Below are positions 35,042-44,219 of a stretch of 64,000 nt of DNA, piece after piece. Source of the stretch: Desulfoarculaceae bacterium (GTDB lineage Bacteria > Desulfobacterota > Desulfobulbia > Desulfobulbales > Desulfocapsaceae). The notes under the pieces were generated by a model that was given only the letters and a program-made list of their open reading frames with translations, had not been told where the DNA came from and ran no database searches. Each line of letters starts with the position of its first letter. The first letter of the stretch is position 1. A program made the translations under genes and the position numbers. Location: NCBI GenBank assembly GCA_019429465.1, contig JAHYIV010000006.1, forward strand, positions 53,091-117,090, written 5' to 3'.

Positions 35042-36487
35042 TCACTTGAAGTCGAGGGCCACCGGGCAGTGGTCTGAGCCCTGGACATCAGTCAGGATCT
35101 CAGCGCCAACCATTCTCATTTTGCTGGCTGGATCGACAAAGAAGTAATCAATACGCCAGCCGATGTTCCGTTCGCGGGCGCCGGCACGGTAACTCCACCA
35201 GGAATAGTGGCCCGGTTCCTGATTATACTGTCTGAAGGTGTCAACCCAGCCGCTCTCGATATACGAATCCATCCATTGCCGTTCTTCCGGGGTGAACCCG
35301 GCGTTCTTTTCATTGGCCTTGGGATTGGCAAGGTCTTTTTCGGTATGGGCGACATTAAAATCACCGCAGATTACCACTGATTTATCACGGGCCAGCCCTT
35401 CAATAAATCGGTGCACCGAGAGATTGAATTCCTCCTTTAACTCCAAACGGCTCAGATCATGGCGGGCATTGGGGAAGTAACAGTTGACGAAATAGAAATC
35501 GCTGAATTCAAGGGTCAGGACCCGCCCTTCTTCATCAAAGCGCTGATCGCCAATACCATGAAAGACCTTGTCTGGAGCCTCCCGGCTGTAAATGGCCACT
35601 CCTGAGTAGCCTTTTTTGCTGGCGGAATGGAAATAACTGTTAAATCCGGCTATCTCTCGAACCGAGTCCGGCAACTGCTCCGGCGTGGCCTTGATCTCCT
35701 GGAGGGCCAGGATGTCAGGGGCCAGATCCTTGACGATTTTGGTAAAGCCTTTTCCCGCCACTGCCCGCAGGCCATTGACATTCCAGGAGATCATCCGCTT
35801 GATCCCGGTCTGTGTATCGACCCTGGTGGTCTTGATCTTTCTTGGGCTTATGCCGATCCGGGGACAGAGCTTGCTGAGCACACAGCTGTCACAGTGGGGA
35901 CCGACAGGCCTGCAGGTTCCCTGACCAAAGGCCACCAGCAGGGAGTTGACCCGGATCCAGTATTGCTCGGGGAGTTTTTCCCGCAGTGCCATTTCGGTCT
36001 GTAAGGGAGTGGTGGTCTGCACATAGCCCCAGATATTCATGATCCGGTGGACATGGGTATCGACACAGATCGCACTCTTGCCAAATCCTTGTCCCCGCAC
36101 CAGATTGGCTGTTTTCCGGCCAACGCCAGGCAGGGTGATGAGCTGTTCTATCTCGGAGGGAACCTGGAAAGAAAAGTTCTTTTCCAGGGCCCCGGGCAGA
36201 GTTGCCAGGTATTTGGCCTTGTTTTTATAAAACCCTACTGGAAAAATAAGTCGTTGCAGGGCTTCTTGGTCAAGGGTGGCCAGATCCTGAGGGGTAGGAG
36301 CCTTGGCAAGGAGACGTGCAGCTGCCTGGGCTGTCACCTCATCCCTGGTTCTTGCCGAGAGGATAGTCGCCACTAGGACTTTGAATGGGTCATGGGTCTG
36401 AATAGCTATCAGGTCCACCACCGGGACCTGGTAATTTCTCACTTCCTTTTTCAGGATATTTAGTGCTTTCTCAATATTAAAAGGCAT
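35042..36487 (-). CDS. Endonuclease III - exonuclease III fusion protein
   Basis: 481 residues joining two base-excision repair enzymes. Residues 1-220 are endonuclease III: LPGVGRKTANLV (HhH with catalytic Lys), VDTHVHR (catalytic Asp) and the 4Fe-4S motif C-x6-C-x2-C-x5-C in CRPVGPHCDSCVLSKLC. Residues 230-481 are exonuclease III: SWNVNGLRA, LQEIKA, GYSGVAIYSR, CGDFNVAH, GWRIDYFFVD and SDHCPVAL, with all metal and catalytic residues present. A short basic linker lies between. It should cut oxidised pyrimidine sites and then process the AP end in one polypeptide. Single ORF without a frameshift. Confidence 0.9.
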   Translation of the reverse strand: MPFNIEKALNILKKEVRNYQVPVVDLIAIQTHDPFKVLVATILSARTRDEVTAQAAARLLAKAPTPQDLATLDQEALQRLIFPVGFYKNKAKYLATLPGALEKNFSFQVPSEIEQLITLPGVGRKTANLVRGQGFGKSAICVDTHVHRIMNIWGYVQTTTPLQTEMALREKLPEQYWIRVNSLLVAFGQGTCRPVGPHCDSCVLSKLCPRIGISPRKIKTTRVDTQTGIKRMISWNVNGLRAVAGKGFTKIVKDLAPDILALQEIKATPEQLPDSVREIAGFNSYFHSASKKGYSGVAIYSREAPDKVFHGIGDQRFDEEGRVLTLEFSDFYFVNCYFPNARHDLSRLELKEEFNLSVHRFIEGLARDKSVVICGDFNVAHTEKDLANPKANEKNAGFTPEERQWMDSYIESGWVDTFRQYNQEPGHYSWWSYRAGARERNIGWRIDYFFVDPASKMRMVGAEILTDVQGSDHCPVALDFK

Positions 36488-37154
36488 TTAGGTGTTGACA
36501 GCTGAGGGTTTTTGTAGGTCGTCATGGGGCGTTTCAATGCCGTGGAGCCTTGTTTGACATGTTAAAAGTATTAATCTGCATTGAGCTTTCTGATCTTGTT
36601 TGCTTGCCGTTAAACAAGAAACAGAAAAATGTCACTGACGAGAAATGAGAGAGTAGCATGGTTAAGGAGCAGAGTCCAGCGGACTTTATTCTCTCGGCTT
36701 GACCCCGGTCTTGTTTTACCTTTGATGGACTATGAAAAATATCAAATTTTCAATCTTTAAAAACTCGCATAAATGTAAATCCTTTCAGGGCATTCATTTC
36801 GTGAACGACACTGGAGCATCCCAGCTCTGTATAAGAGGTGTACGAAATAGGAATGATTCTTTTTCTCTCTTTACAAGCGGGGTGAAAAAGAATAAGAATA
36901 ATAAAAATGTCTTTTTATCCGAAAATCATCTCCGACAAGCCTGTGTTTGTGAGTGTTGGTTGTAAGTTTTATCCTCGTGGTCACACTTGGTGAGTACCGA
37001 CAATTCGTTGTATCAGCTGACACAGATCATGTTTATTTACGCGCTCTGAGGCTTTGTTTTTCGTTGTGGTTGGTCAAATCTGGTCCAGCCATGCTTTTGG
37101 TTACAGGGAAAGATCTTGTAAATGGAAAAATCCCACTATGATGGAGGTGGAATC
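36488..37154. other. Gene-poor spacer of about 670 bp
   Basis: No convincing gene, tRNA or dispersed repeat of the families seen elsewhere was found. The one longer frame (36732-36965) has low-complexity composition and no ribosome site. The stretch is AT-rich with several poly-A/T runs. Confidence 0.5.
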
Positions 37155-37598
37155 ATGTGTCAGGAAGTAAGCAGGGATTGCAGTTGCGGAAAGGAAAAGG
37201 TCTCCTTCCATCTGCGTGATAATATTATGAGTCAGGAGGTTATTGATCGTCTGTTCTGCCCATCCTGTTCAGGAACGGTTGCCCTTGAGAAAGAGCGGAT
37301 GGTTGAGGATAACGGCTGGATCATTGAATATGATATGGAGCTGGCCCGGATGTATGCTATTGCCAAATTAGGTATGGAGCCGGCTCAGGTGCAGCCCTGT
37401 TTTGTCTTTGATGAGGGCTATGTCACCTGGCGCGAGATGTATCCGGGTGAGACCAGGGATATTGGAGATGAGCGGCAGCGAATTATCTCCATGAAGGAAA
37501 AAAGCCCCCGGGAGTATTTGACTGTCATCACTGCCTGGACAGTTGAACGAATTTCCCGTTTGAAGGCGGAGGGGTGGCGCAAGGCGCAAGACGCCTGA
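37155..37598 (+). CDS. Conserved hypothetical protein with cysteine pairs
   Basis: 147 residues, not recognised. N-terminal CSCGKEKVSFHLRDNIMSQEVIDRLFCPSCSG has four cysteines (C-x-C and C-x-x-C) that could form a zinc ribbon. The rest is alpha/beta with WIIEYDMELARMYAIAKLG and YLTVITAWTVERISRLKAEGW. GGAGGTGG precedes ATG 37155 at good spacing, which argues for a real gene. Ends tail to tail with the dacA-type gene. Confidence 0.65.
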   Translation: MCQEVSRDCSCGKEKVSFHLRDNIMSQEVIDRLFCPSCSGTVALEKERMVEDNGWIIEYDMELARMYAIAKLGMEPAQVQPCFVFDEGYVTWREMYPGETRDIGDERQRIISMKEKSPREYLTVITAWTVERISRLKAEGWRKAQDA

Positions 37599-37611
37599 GG
37601 ACGGTACCTTA

Positions 37612-38781
37612 TTATTGTTGCTGCCTGCTGACAGCCGGGATACTGGCGACAACCTTGGCTTTTTTCATGTTCTCTTTGGACTCGGCGGCAGTTAATGCCT
37701 GTTGCGAAAATCCGTGCTCCACCAGGGTCTTGAGATCAGCCCACATCGTTCTACTGCCCATGATCGCCACGATAATCTCATCGGGGCCCCTTTTAAATTT
37801 CCCCACATAGGTCTGTCCGGCCGCATTGGTAAAGCCGGTCTTGCCGCCTAGCGCCCCTTCTATCTGCCAGAGGGCCTTGTTGTGATTGCGGAGCAGTTTC
37901 CCCTCTGCGGTATGGGCCTTGAGTTGTTTTATCCTCTGGGAAAATTCTTCGTCCTGCATGACGTGCCTGAAGATGGTGGCCAGATCTCTGGCCGTACTGG
38001 TTTGTCCTTTAGCGGTCAGGCCGTTGGCGGTCTTGCAGACTGTCTTCTGGGCACCCCAGAGTTTGGCCCGCAGGGTCATCATCCGGGCAAAAGATTGTTC
38101 CGAGCCGGCAATTTTCTCGGCAATGGCGACGCTGGCATCGTTGGCCGAAGAGAGCAGGACGGCGTTGATCAGGTCATCGGCCTTATACTTTTTCTTCCTT
38201 TCAAGGTAGACCTTGGAGCGTGGCTGTTCAGCTGCTTTCAGGCTGACTGAAATAGTTTCACTGGCGTCAAGCGACTTGAGGGCAATCATGCCGGTCAGGA
38301 TCTTGATGGTGCTGGCCGGCTGGCGAGGGGTGTCGGGATCAACTGAAAAAATGGTTTGACCATTTGTCGCATCCATGACCATGGCGCTTTTTGCCGATAT
38401 CTTCTTCTTGATATTGTTATTGTCTCTGGATGAGTTCCGACTCGTCGAGGTCTTGGTGACAGAGCCTTTCAGCGTTGTGATGGCAGCGTCAGGCTTGGTT
38501 GTGCCGACCTTTTTTTTATGGGGAGAGGTGCTCTTGTAAGTCCCGAGAATGGTTATTTCCCCGGCACTGGGTTTTTTGACAGTGCCCTTTTCCTGGACGG
38601 AGTCGACTGGCAGGGATGCTATAGTGTTGCTCGCACCAGGGATGGATGGAGAACTCACCGCTTTTTTGTTGCTGTCCTGCAGCACAGGAACAGCCGTCGC
38701 CGGCAACGCCGATAGTCCGATAAAACACAAGCAGAACAGCAGGCAGGTCAGCAATAAAGGGGAAAAAGAATATTTTTTCAT
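37612..38781 (-). CDS. dacA: D-alanyl-D-alanine carboxypeptidase (DacA/PBP5-like) with repeat insertion
   Basis: 389 residues, S11 peptidase. A signal peptide (LLLTCLLFCLCFIGLSALP) is followed by about 100 residues of low-complexity Ser/Thr/Lys sequence, then the catalytic domain with SxxK (ASTIKILTG), SxN (SSANDASVA) and KTG (GKTGFTNAAG). It trims the terminal D-Ala of peptidoglycan stems. The low-complexity part contains SIPGASNTIAS, encoded by module F and matching the inserted peptide of the TIGR04283 transferase. The usual C-terminal membrane-anchor domain is absent. Confidence 0.87.
   Translation of the reverse strand: MKKYSFSPLLLTCLLFCLCFIGLSALPATAVPVLQDSNKKAVSSPSIPGASNTIASLPVDSVQEKGTVKKPSAGEITILGTYKSTSPHKKKVGTTKPDAAITTLKGSVTKTSTSRNSSRDNNNIKKKISAKSAMVMDATNGQTIFSVDPDTPRQPASTIKILTGMIALKSLDASETISVSLKAAEQPRSKVYLERKKKYKADDLINAVLLSSANDASVAIAEKIAGSEQSFARMMTLRAKLWGAQKTVCKTANGLTAKGQTSTARDLATIFRHVMQDEEFSQRIKQLKAHTAEGKLLRNHNKALWQIEGALGGKTGFTNAAGQTYVGKFKRGPDEIIVAIMGSRTMWADLKTLVEHGFSQQALTAAESKENMKKAKVVASIPAVSRQQQ
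38611..38661. repeat. Module F copy inside dacA
   Basis: GATGCTATAGTGTTGCTCGCACCAGGGATGGATGGAGAACTCACCGC (about 50 bp) parallels GACGCTTCAGTGTCGCTCGCTCCAGGGATGGATGAAGAGTGACCGC in the TIGR04283 gene. Both are read in the same frame and give SIPGAS-type peptides. Confidence 0.7.
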
Positions 38782-38983
38782 AGGGGCACTCGTGCCTAGG
38801 TCGTCAGGAATAACTATAAGAAATGATAAGACTTAATTATTTGTATATAACAGACAGTTTCTTGTCAAGAAATTAAACCATTTTTTCAGTAGAAACAAAT
38901 AATAAACTTTTCGCTGCCATTTTACGGGCTCTTCTTAATTGACCGAAAAGTCTGTTTTGGGTAGAGTCCGATCGGTTCATCAG

Positions 38984-39177
38984 TAAGGGACGCGGAAAAT
39001 ACTGATATACCATCCTGCTTTCCGTCTTCGGGCCGGATTTAACTGCACCTCAATCGCCAAAACCGAAGATGTAGCGCCACTACATCTTCGGTTTAACTCA
39101 AACGGTGCAGCCAGGTCCGGCCTAAATCCAGTCGCAATTCAGGAACATCAGAACAGCAGTGTTTTCCGAGTCCCTTA
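38984..39177. repeat. Dispersed repeat family A, copy 2
   Basis: TAAGGGACGCGGAAAATACTG at left, GAGTCCCTTA at right; centre has a perfect 14-bp stem AAACCGAAGATGTA/TACATCTTCGGTTT. In reverse it aligns to copy 1 throughout. Directly abuts the family D element. Confidence 0.78.
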
Positions 39178-39180
39178 GAT

Positions 39181-39323
39181 AGTGCCTGTCCATAAATGGT
39201 CTTTTTGCCCGATCTCTGCGTCATGCTCAAAAAATAATACTCGGAATATCATACATATGCCTGCGCTTATTTTTTTCGCAGTCCTTGATCTCGAGCTAAA
39301 ATCCTCATTTATGGACAGACACT
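39181..39323. mobile_element. MITE-like element family D, copy 2 (143 bp)
   Basis: 143 bp with AGTGCCTGTCCATAAAT at left and inverted ATTTATGGACAGACACT at right. Flanked by AGAT on both sides (39177-39180 and 39324-39327), a perfect 4-bp duplication different from that of copy 1. Its left duplication overlaps the last base of the family A element, so insertion occurred at the edge of an existing repeat. Confidence 0.85.
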
Positions 39324-39402
39324 AGATACTGGCAGCATCGCTTTTTGTCGGACTGATTATAGTCCGTTAGTCGACAATCAATAAATATGACAGGGGCCCT
39401 TC

Positions 39403-41106
39403 ATGTCGGATGATGCCTGTATGCCCATGACCTTGAATGATATTATCGACGCCAGTCAGGAGAAATTTGCTGATCTCCCGGCAGTGGGAATGGCCCTTGC
39501 AACTCCTGTCAGCTATCAGGTGTTGTATAAGCGCATCATGGCCCTGGCCCTGCGATTGTCGAGGGATGGCATCAAGAAAGGCGATCACGTTGCCATCCTT
39601 GCAGAAAATTCTCCTAACTGGGGGATTGCCTATTTTGCCATTGTCCGTTTAGGGGGTGTGGCCGTTCCTGTCCTGCCCGATCTGCCGGAGGCGGATGTTC
39701 ATCATATCCTTACAGAGATGCGGGTGCCGATTCTCTTCACGACCGAGCGGCAGCTGGAAAAAGTCTATGAACTGCATCAAGAGGGCCTGAAGCGGATCGT
39801 CACCCTCGATGACTCTGTGGCCAGCCTCGATGTTCTTGCCGTGGAGCCATTTTCAGACTATCTGGCAGAGGCCATTGAGATGTGGAACGAGGCAGAGGCC
39901 ACGGGAGATATTGTCTTTGAAAAGGTCCTTGAAGATGATCTGGCCTCCATCCTCTACACCTCAGGGACCTCTGGATATTCCAAGGCCGTCATGCTCAGTC
40001 ACAGGAATCTGGCTGCCAATGCCCATTCCGCCTCTGCCATGATTGATATCGAGCCTGGAGCTGTTTTTCTCTCTATCCTGCCCCTGTCGCATACCTATGA
40101 GTTTACCTTGGGGTTTGTCCTGCCCTTGCTCCGGGGTGCCAGGATTGCCTATGCCGGCAAGACTCCGACGGCAGCCATCCTGCAGAAAATCTGCAGTCAG
40201 GAAAGGCCGTATGCCATATTTGCGGTGCCCCTGGTGTTGGAGAAAATTTATAAAAAACGGGTGCTGCCGAAGATCAGCAACAGTCGTGTCCTCTCTTTGA
40301 TCTGTAAGGTCGGATTCTGCCGAAAACTGATCCATAAACGTATTGGGGCCAGGCTCCTGGACTTTTTTGGCGGTAATCTGCACCTGATGGGGATAGGTGG
40401 TGCCGCCCTTAACCCCGAGGTCGAACAGTTTCTTCATGATGCCGGCTTTCCTTATCTCATCGGCTATGGCCTGACCGAGTGTGCACCACTGCTGGCCGGT
40501 GGGCCTCCGGGAGATACGAGTATTGTTGTCGGGTCAACCGGTAAACCTGTTTCCGGTGTCAGGGTGAAAATTGTTAATCCTGACCCGGAGACCGGCATTG
40601 GTGAAATCCATGGTTCTGGCCCCAATGTTATGGCGGGCTACTATAACGATCCGGAAGCCACCGCTGAAGCCATCACTGCGGATGGCTGGCTGGCCACTGG
40701 AGATCTCGGGCTGATGGATAAATTCGGGAATCTGCATATACGGGGTCGATCCAAGAACTTGATTGTCATGGCCAATGGTGAGAATGTCTATCCAGAAGCC
40801 ATTGAGCACAAGATCAATGTCAATCCTTGTGTAGCGGAGTCTCTGGTGGTTGAAAATAATGGCCGCCTGGAGGCCTGGGTCTACCCTGATTATGAATATA
40901 TTGACGCGGAAACAGCTGGCCAGTCACGGTCTCAACGGCATGAGTACATTGCAGGTCTGTTGGCGGAGCTGCGTAAAAGAGTTAATGAACAGGTTGCTCC
41001 ACCATCGCGACTGGCCAGGATGGTTGAGCGGCGGGATCCCTTTGTGAAGACAGCCACCCATAAGATCAAACGCTATCTCTATAGCGGTGGGGGCCTCTTG
41101 TCATGA
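39403..41106 (+). CDS. AMP-dependent acyl-CoA synthetase / ligase
   Basis: 567 residues of the ANL superfamily. ATP-binding loop LYTSGTSGYSKAVMLSHRN, YGLTECAPLL, and DGWLATGDLG with GRSKNLIVMANGENVYPEAIE are intact. The C-terminal part ends with KTATHKIKRYLY, carrying the catalytic Lys. Activates a fatty or other carboxylic acid as acyl-AMP; the chain length is not predictable. Isolated between repeats and rmuC. Confidence 0.88.
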   Translation: MSDDACMPMTLNDIIDASQEKFADLPAVGMALATPVSYQVLYKRIMALALRLSRDGIKKGDHVAILAENSPNWGIAYFAIVRLGGVAVPVLPDLPEADVHHILTEMRVPILFTTERQLEKVYELHQEGLKRIVTLDDSVASLDVLAVEPFSDYLAEAIEMWNEAEATGDIVFEKVLEDDLASILYTSGTSGYSKAVMLSHRNLAANAHSASAMIDIEPGAVFLSILPLSHTYEFTLGFVLPLLRGARIAYAGKTPTAAILQKICSQERPYAIFAVPLVLEKIYKKRVLPKISNSRVLSLICKVGFCRKLIHKRIGARLLDFFGGNLHLMGIGGAALNPEVEQFLHDAGFPYLIGYGLTECAPLLAGGPPGDTSIVVGSTGKPVSGVRVKIVNPDPETGIGEIHGSGPNVMAGYYNDPEATAEAITADGWLATGDLGLMDKFGNLHIRGRSKNLIVMANGENVYPEAIEHKINVNPCVAESLVVENNGRLEAWVYPDYEYIDAETAGQSRSQRHEYIAGLLAELRKRVNEQVAPPSRLARMVERRDPFVKTATHKIKRYLYSGGGLLS

Positions 41107-41208
41107 GGCGGTCCTTCCTGACAAGGATTGGGAACTGTCGGTCATCCAGCTGTTCTGTCTGATCGTGAATGTCTCAATGGTGAACATTATTTTTAAGAGA
41201 GGTCTTTT

Positions 41209-42573
41209 TTGACTGAGATTCAGATGTCTGTCCTGATCGTTCTGCTGGTGGCCCTGCTGTTTGTTCTGCTCCTGATCCTGAAAAAGGTGTCGCTCCAGTT
41301 TGATGCTTCTCTCCTTTTTTCCCGTCTTGATGGATTTGAAAAAGGGCAGGAACGTACCGAATATATCCTCAGGGAGGAAGGGGTCAGGAGTCGTGAGGAG
41401 TTGAGCAAGACCGCGCGAGAACAGCGGCAGGAACTTTCAGAGGCCTTTAAGAACTTTGGAGATTCCGTCCTTCAACGGATGGGAGATGTTGCCGCTATCC
41501 AGAAGGAACGGCTTGAGGCAATGTCAGCGGTGATTGCCAAGCTTGCCGATTCCAATGAGAAGAAACTGGAGGCCCTCAGACTGACAGTGGAAGGGAAGCT
41601 GCAAAGCATGCAGGCTGATAACGCCAGGCAGCTTGAACAGATGCGGCAGACCGTGGACGAGAAGCTCCAGGGGACCCTGGAAAAACGTCTGGGGGAGTCA
41701 TTTAAGCTGGTCAGCGAACGGCTGGAGCTGGTCCACAAGGGGCTGGGCGAGATGCAGACCCTGGCCACCGGAGTGGGGGATCTGAAAAAGGTGCTCACCA
41801 ATGTGAAGACCAGGGGGACTTGGGGTGAGGTCCAGTTAGGCGCCTTGCTGGAGCAGGTCCTCAATCAGGAGCAGTTTGCCGTCAATGTGGCCACCAAGGA
41901 TGGCGGCGAACGGGTCGAGTTCGCCATAAAGCTGCCGGGGCCGGGAACAGACAAGGAAGAGACCGTCTGGCTCCCCATTGACGCCAAGTTTCCCGTTGAA
42001 GATTATCAGCGTCTGATTGATGCCCAGGAGACTGGAGATCTTGCCGGGGTGGAAGCAGCCGGGAAACAGCTGGAAATCAGGGTCAAGGCATGTGCCTGGG
42101 ATATCTGCCGGAAGTATTTGAATCCGCCCAGGACCACCGATTTTGCCATTCTCTTCTTGCCGATTGAAGGGCTCTTTGCCGAGGTCATCCGTCGCACCGG
42201 CCTGACCGAGACCTTGCAGCGGGAATGTCGGGTGGTGATAGCCGGCCCCACGACCCTGTGGTCTATACTCAGCAGTCTGCAGATGGGGTTCCGTACCCTG
42301 GCCATCCAGAAGCGATCGAGTGAGGTGTGGAACCTCCTGGCCGCAGTCAAGACCGAGTGGACTAAATATGGCGATGTCCTCGATAATGTGCAGAAGAAGC
42401 TGGATCAGGCTTCAAAAACCATTGATCAGGCCAAGACGAGATCGAGGGCGGTTGAGAGGAGACTGCGGGATGTCCAGGAGCTTCCCGTGGCTGAAGCTGC
42501 TGTCTTGTTGTCTCTTGATGTGCCGGCGGATGGTGAGGTGGACAGTCGTCCGCCGGGAAGTGCTCCTGAATAA
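41209..42573 (+). CDS. rmuC: DNA recombination protein RmuC
   Basis: 454 residues. N-terminal membrane helix (SVLIVLLVALLFVLLLILKK), a long coiled coil (about 60-180) and the RmuC nuclease-like domain with KTRGTWGEVQLGALLEQVL, WLPIDAKFPVEDYQRL and PIEGLFAEVIRR. RmuC limits inversions at short repeats in E. coli, which is notable in this repeat-rich genome, though no link is shown. TTG 41209 has AGAGAGG six bases upstream; ATG 41224 is an alternative. Confidence 0.92.
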   Translation: MTEIQMSVLIVLLVALLFVLLLILKKVSLQFDASLLFSRLDGFEKGQERTEYILREEGVRSREELSKTAREQRQELSEAFKNFGDSVLQRMGDVAAIQKERLEAMSAVIAKLADSNEKKLEALRLTVEGKLQSMQADNARQLEQMRQTVDEKLQGTLEKRLGESFKLVSERLELVHKGLGEMQTLATGVGDLKKVLTNVKTRGTWGEVQLGALLEQVLNQEQFAVNVATKDGGERVEFAIKLPGPGTDKEETVWLPIDAKFPVEDYQRLIDAQETGDLAGVEAAGKQLEIRVKACAWDICRKYLNPPRTTDFAILFLPIEGLFAEVIRRTGLTETLQRECRVVIAGPTTLWSILSSLQMGFRTLAIQKRSSEVWNLLAAVKTEWTKYGDVLDNVQKKLDQASKTIDQAKTRSRAVERRLRDVQELPVAEAAVLLSLDVPADGEVDSRPPGSAPE

Positions 42574-42587
42574 TATGCTGGTGATGG

Positions 42588-42743
42588 CGTAACTGTCCAG
42601 CTTAATGCCGGAAAGGTGTGAAACCCCATGCATTGTAACGAGTCAGTAGCGCCCCATATGCGAGAAAGAGGTCTGAGAAGTGTACTGTTCGTATATGAGC
42701 TGGCCGATGACGAAGCAGGCGGGGGTGTTGCTGGATAGTTACG
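42588..42743. mobile_element. MITE-like element family E, copy 2 (156 bp)
   Basis: 156 bp, termini CGTAACTGTCCAGC and GCTGGATAGTTACG, flanked by TGATGG on both sides (42582-42587 and 42744-42749). Same length as copy 1 at 8051 and alike along its length in reverse orientation, including CATATGCGAGAAAGAGG and AGTGTACTG. Confidence 0.87.
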
Positions 42744-42895
42744 TGATGGTTTGGTATCGTTCCGGTGATAAGGGCTCACTCTTTCCTCACCCGTCAAAAA
42801 AAAGGCCGGGACGGGGAGAAGAATCTTTCCTTGGCAGGGGGATGGCGCTATGGTTGACACCTCATCGTATTCATCATCGTGTAAGGGAGGCAGGG

Positions 42896-43510
42896 ATGGA
42901 AAAAAGGACAGGGCGGGTGACTCAGCTGGTCAAGGCGGATGGCTGCAGTCTGCGGCCTTTGTGGCGTGTTGTGCCGCTGGTTGTATTTCTGCTGGCGCCT
43001 GGAATGGCGTGGGCAGCCGACTGGAGTCCCTTGCAGGATACCGGTCAGGAAAAGTGTTACGATACTGTCGGCGATGAAATGGGTTGCCCGGAGGTCGGGC
43101 AACCCCTGTATGGTCAGGATGGTCACTATCAGGGGACGCCGCCTGCCTATTTGGATAATGGCAATCAAACCGTGACCGATCAGAACAGTGGTCTGGTGTG
43201 GATGCAGTCTGATGACGGTATACCCCGCATATGGCAGGACGCCGGTGACTACTGCAACGGACTTGTTTTTGCAGGCCAGAGCGACTGGCGGTTGCCGACC
43301 AGGTTCGAGCTGGATTCCATTATTGATTATGGCAGGTCCTATCCGGCAATTAATCCGGTCTTTACTTGTCGGTCGTCCTTTTATTGGTCGGCTGTCCCCT
43401 ATGCGGGTGACCCTGTGTACGCGTGGGGTATCTTTTTTAATGATGGCGGCGACCATTGGCTTGATAAGATCAATAAATATTACGTTCGCTGTGTCCGCGC
43501 CGGACTATGA
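42896..43510 (+). CDS. Secreted DUF1566 (Lcl C-terminal) protein 1
   Basis: 204 residues. Signal peptide ending PGMAWA-AD. The mature part has the DUF1566 pattern: QNSGLVWMQSDDG, WQDAGDYCNGLVFAGQSDWRLPTRFELDSIIDYG, SSFYWSA and YYVRCVRAG. This domain has a C-type-lectin-like fold and is often in extracellular proteins; ligand unknown. GGAGG precedes ATG 42896. It is followed by a shorter paralogue, likely a tandem duplication. Confidence 0.85.
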   Translation: MEKRTGRVTQLVKADGCSLRPLWRVVPLVVFLLAPGMAWAADWSPLQDTGQEKCYDTVGDEMGCPEVGQPLYGQDGHYQGTPPAYLDNGNQTVTDQNSGLVWMQSDDGIPRIWQDAGDYCNGLVFAGQSDWRLPTRFELDSIIDYGRSYPAINPVFTCRSSFYWSAVPYAGDPVYAWGIFFNDGGDHWLDKINKYYVRCVRAGL

Positions 43511-43633
43511 AAATTCGTCTCTTGGTCTGTCGTCGGGATTGAGCGGGCCAGAGTTGGAGAGTATACAAAAAAAGTCTGGTCTTGGCGCATGGTACGCTGC
43601 GGGTCATCAGAGCCTGCAAGGAGAGATGTGGAA

Positions 43634-44131
43634 ATGAAACAGAACTGGCCGGAGAGAGGGTGTACCCGGGATACCCTGCAGAGAAGGGCCTGGCGGCAGA
43701 TCAGGAGCGTGAGCCTTACGCTTTTGTCTCTGGCGATTTCTTGTCCTTCTGCCCATGCCATCGGCCCCTATAGTGCCGATAGGTATTCGGTGCTTGATCA
43801 GGGGACCGGCCTGGAATGGCAGAAAAGCGATGACGCCACCCCCCGTAACTGGCAGGATGCCCTGGCCTATTGTGAGAATCTGTCTCTTGATTCCAAAACA
43901 GATTGGCGGCTGCCCAACATCCGCGAGCTGAAATCCATTGTCGATGTGAGCCGGTATTATCCTGCCATTGATCCGGCCCTTTCCTGTCAATTGTCCTCTT
44001 ACTGGTCGGCGACCACTGTCGCTGATTACCCTGCTGCCAACGGGTGGATTGTCTTTTTTGCCAATGGTGATGATAATTGGGACGTTAAGTCCAGGGGGTA
44101 TTTCGTTCGTTGTGTTCGCGCTGGGATTTAA
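43634..44131 (+). CDS. Secreted DUF1566 (Lcl C-terminal) protein 2
   Basis: 165 residues, paralogue of the preceding gene. Signal-like segment SLTLLSLAISCPSAHA, then LDQGTGLEWQKSDDATPRNW, LDSKTDWRLPNIRELKSIVD, SSYWSATTV and GYFVRCVRAG. The mature domain lacks the extra N-terminal segment of protein 1. AGGAG precedes ATG 43634. No reverse transcriptase or template repeat is nearby. Confidence 0.83.
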   Translation: MKQNWPERGCTRDTLQRRAWRQIRSVSLTLLSLAISCPSAHAIGPYSADRYSVLDQGTGLEWQKSDDATPRNWQDALAYCENLSLDSKTDWRLPNIRELKSIVDVSRYYPAIDPALSCQLSSYWSATTVADYPAANGWIVFFANGDDNWDVKSRGYFVRCVRAGI

Positions 44132-44219
44132 TCTTCATAACAGTGGGTGATATTGACGACGAAGAGGGTTGACCTGCCCCGGTCAGGCGTGGTGGGCAAG
44201 ATTGGCCGTTGAATGACTC

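Noticed and set aside
36732..36965. Small ORF of 77 codons
   Set aside because: Low-complexity, no ribosome site, no family resemblance.
42896..44131. Diversity-generating retroelement targets (DUF1566)
   Set aside because: No reverse transcriptase or template/variable repeat pair in the window.
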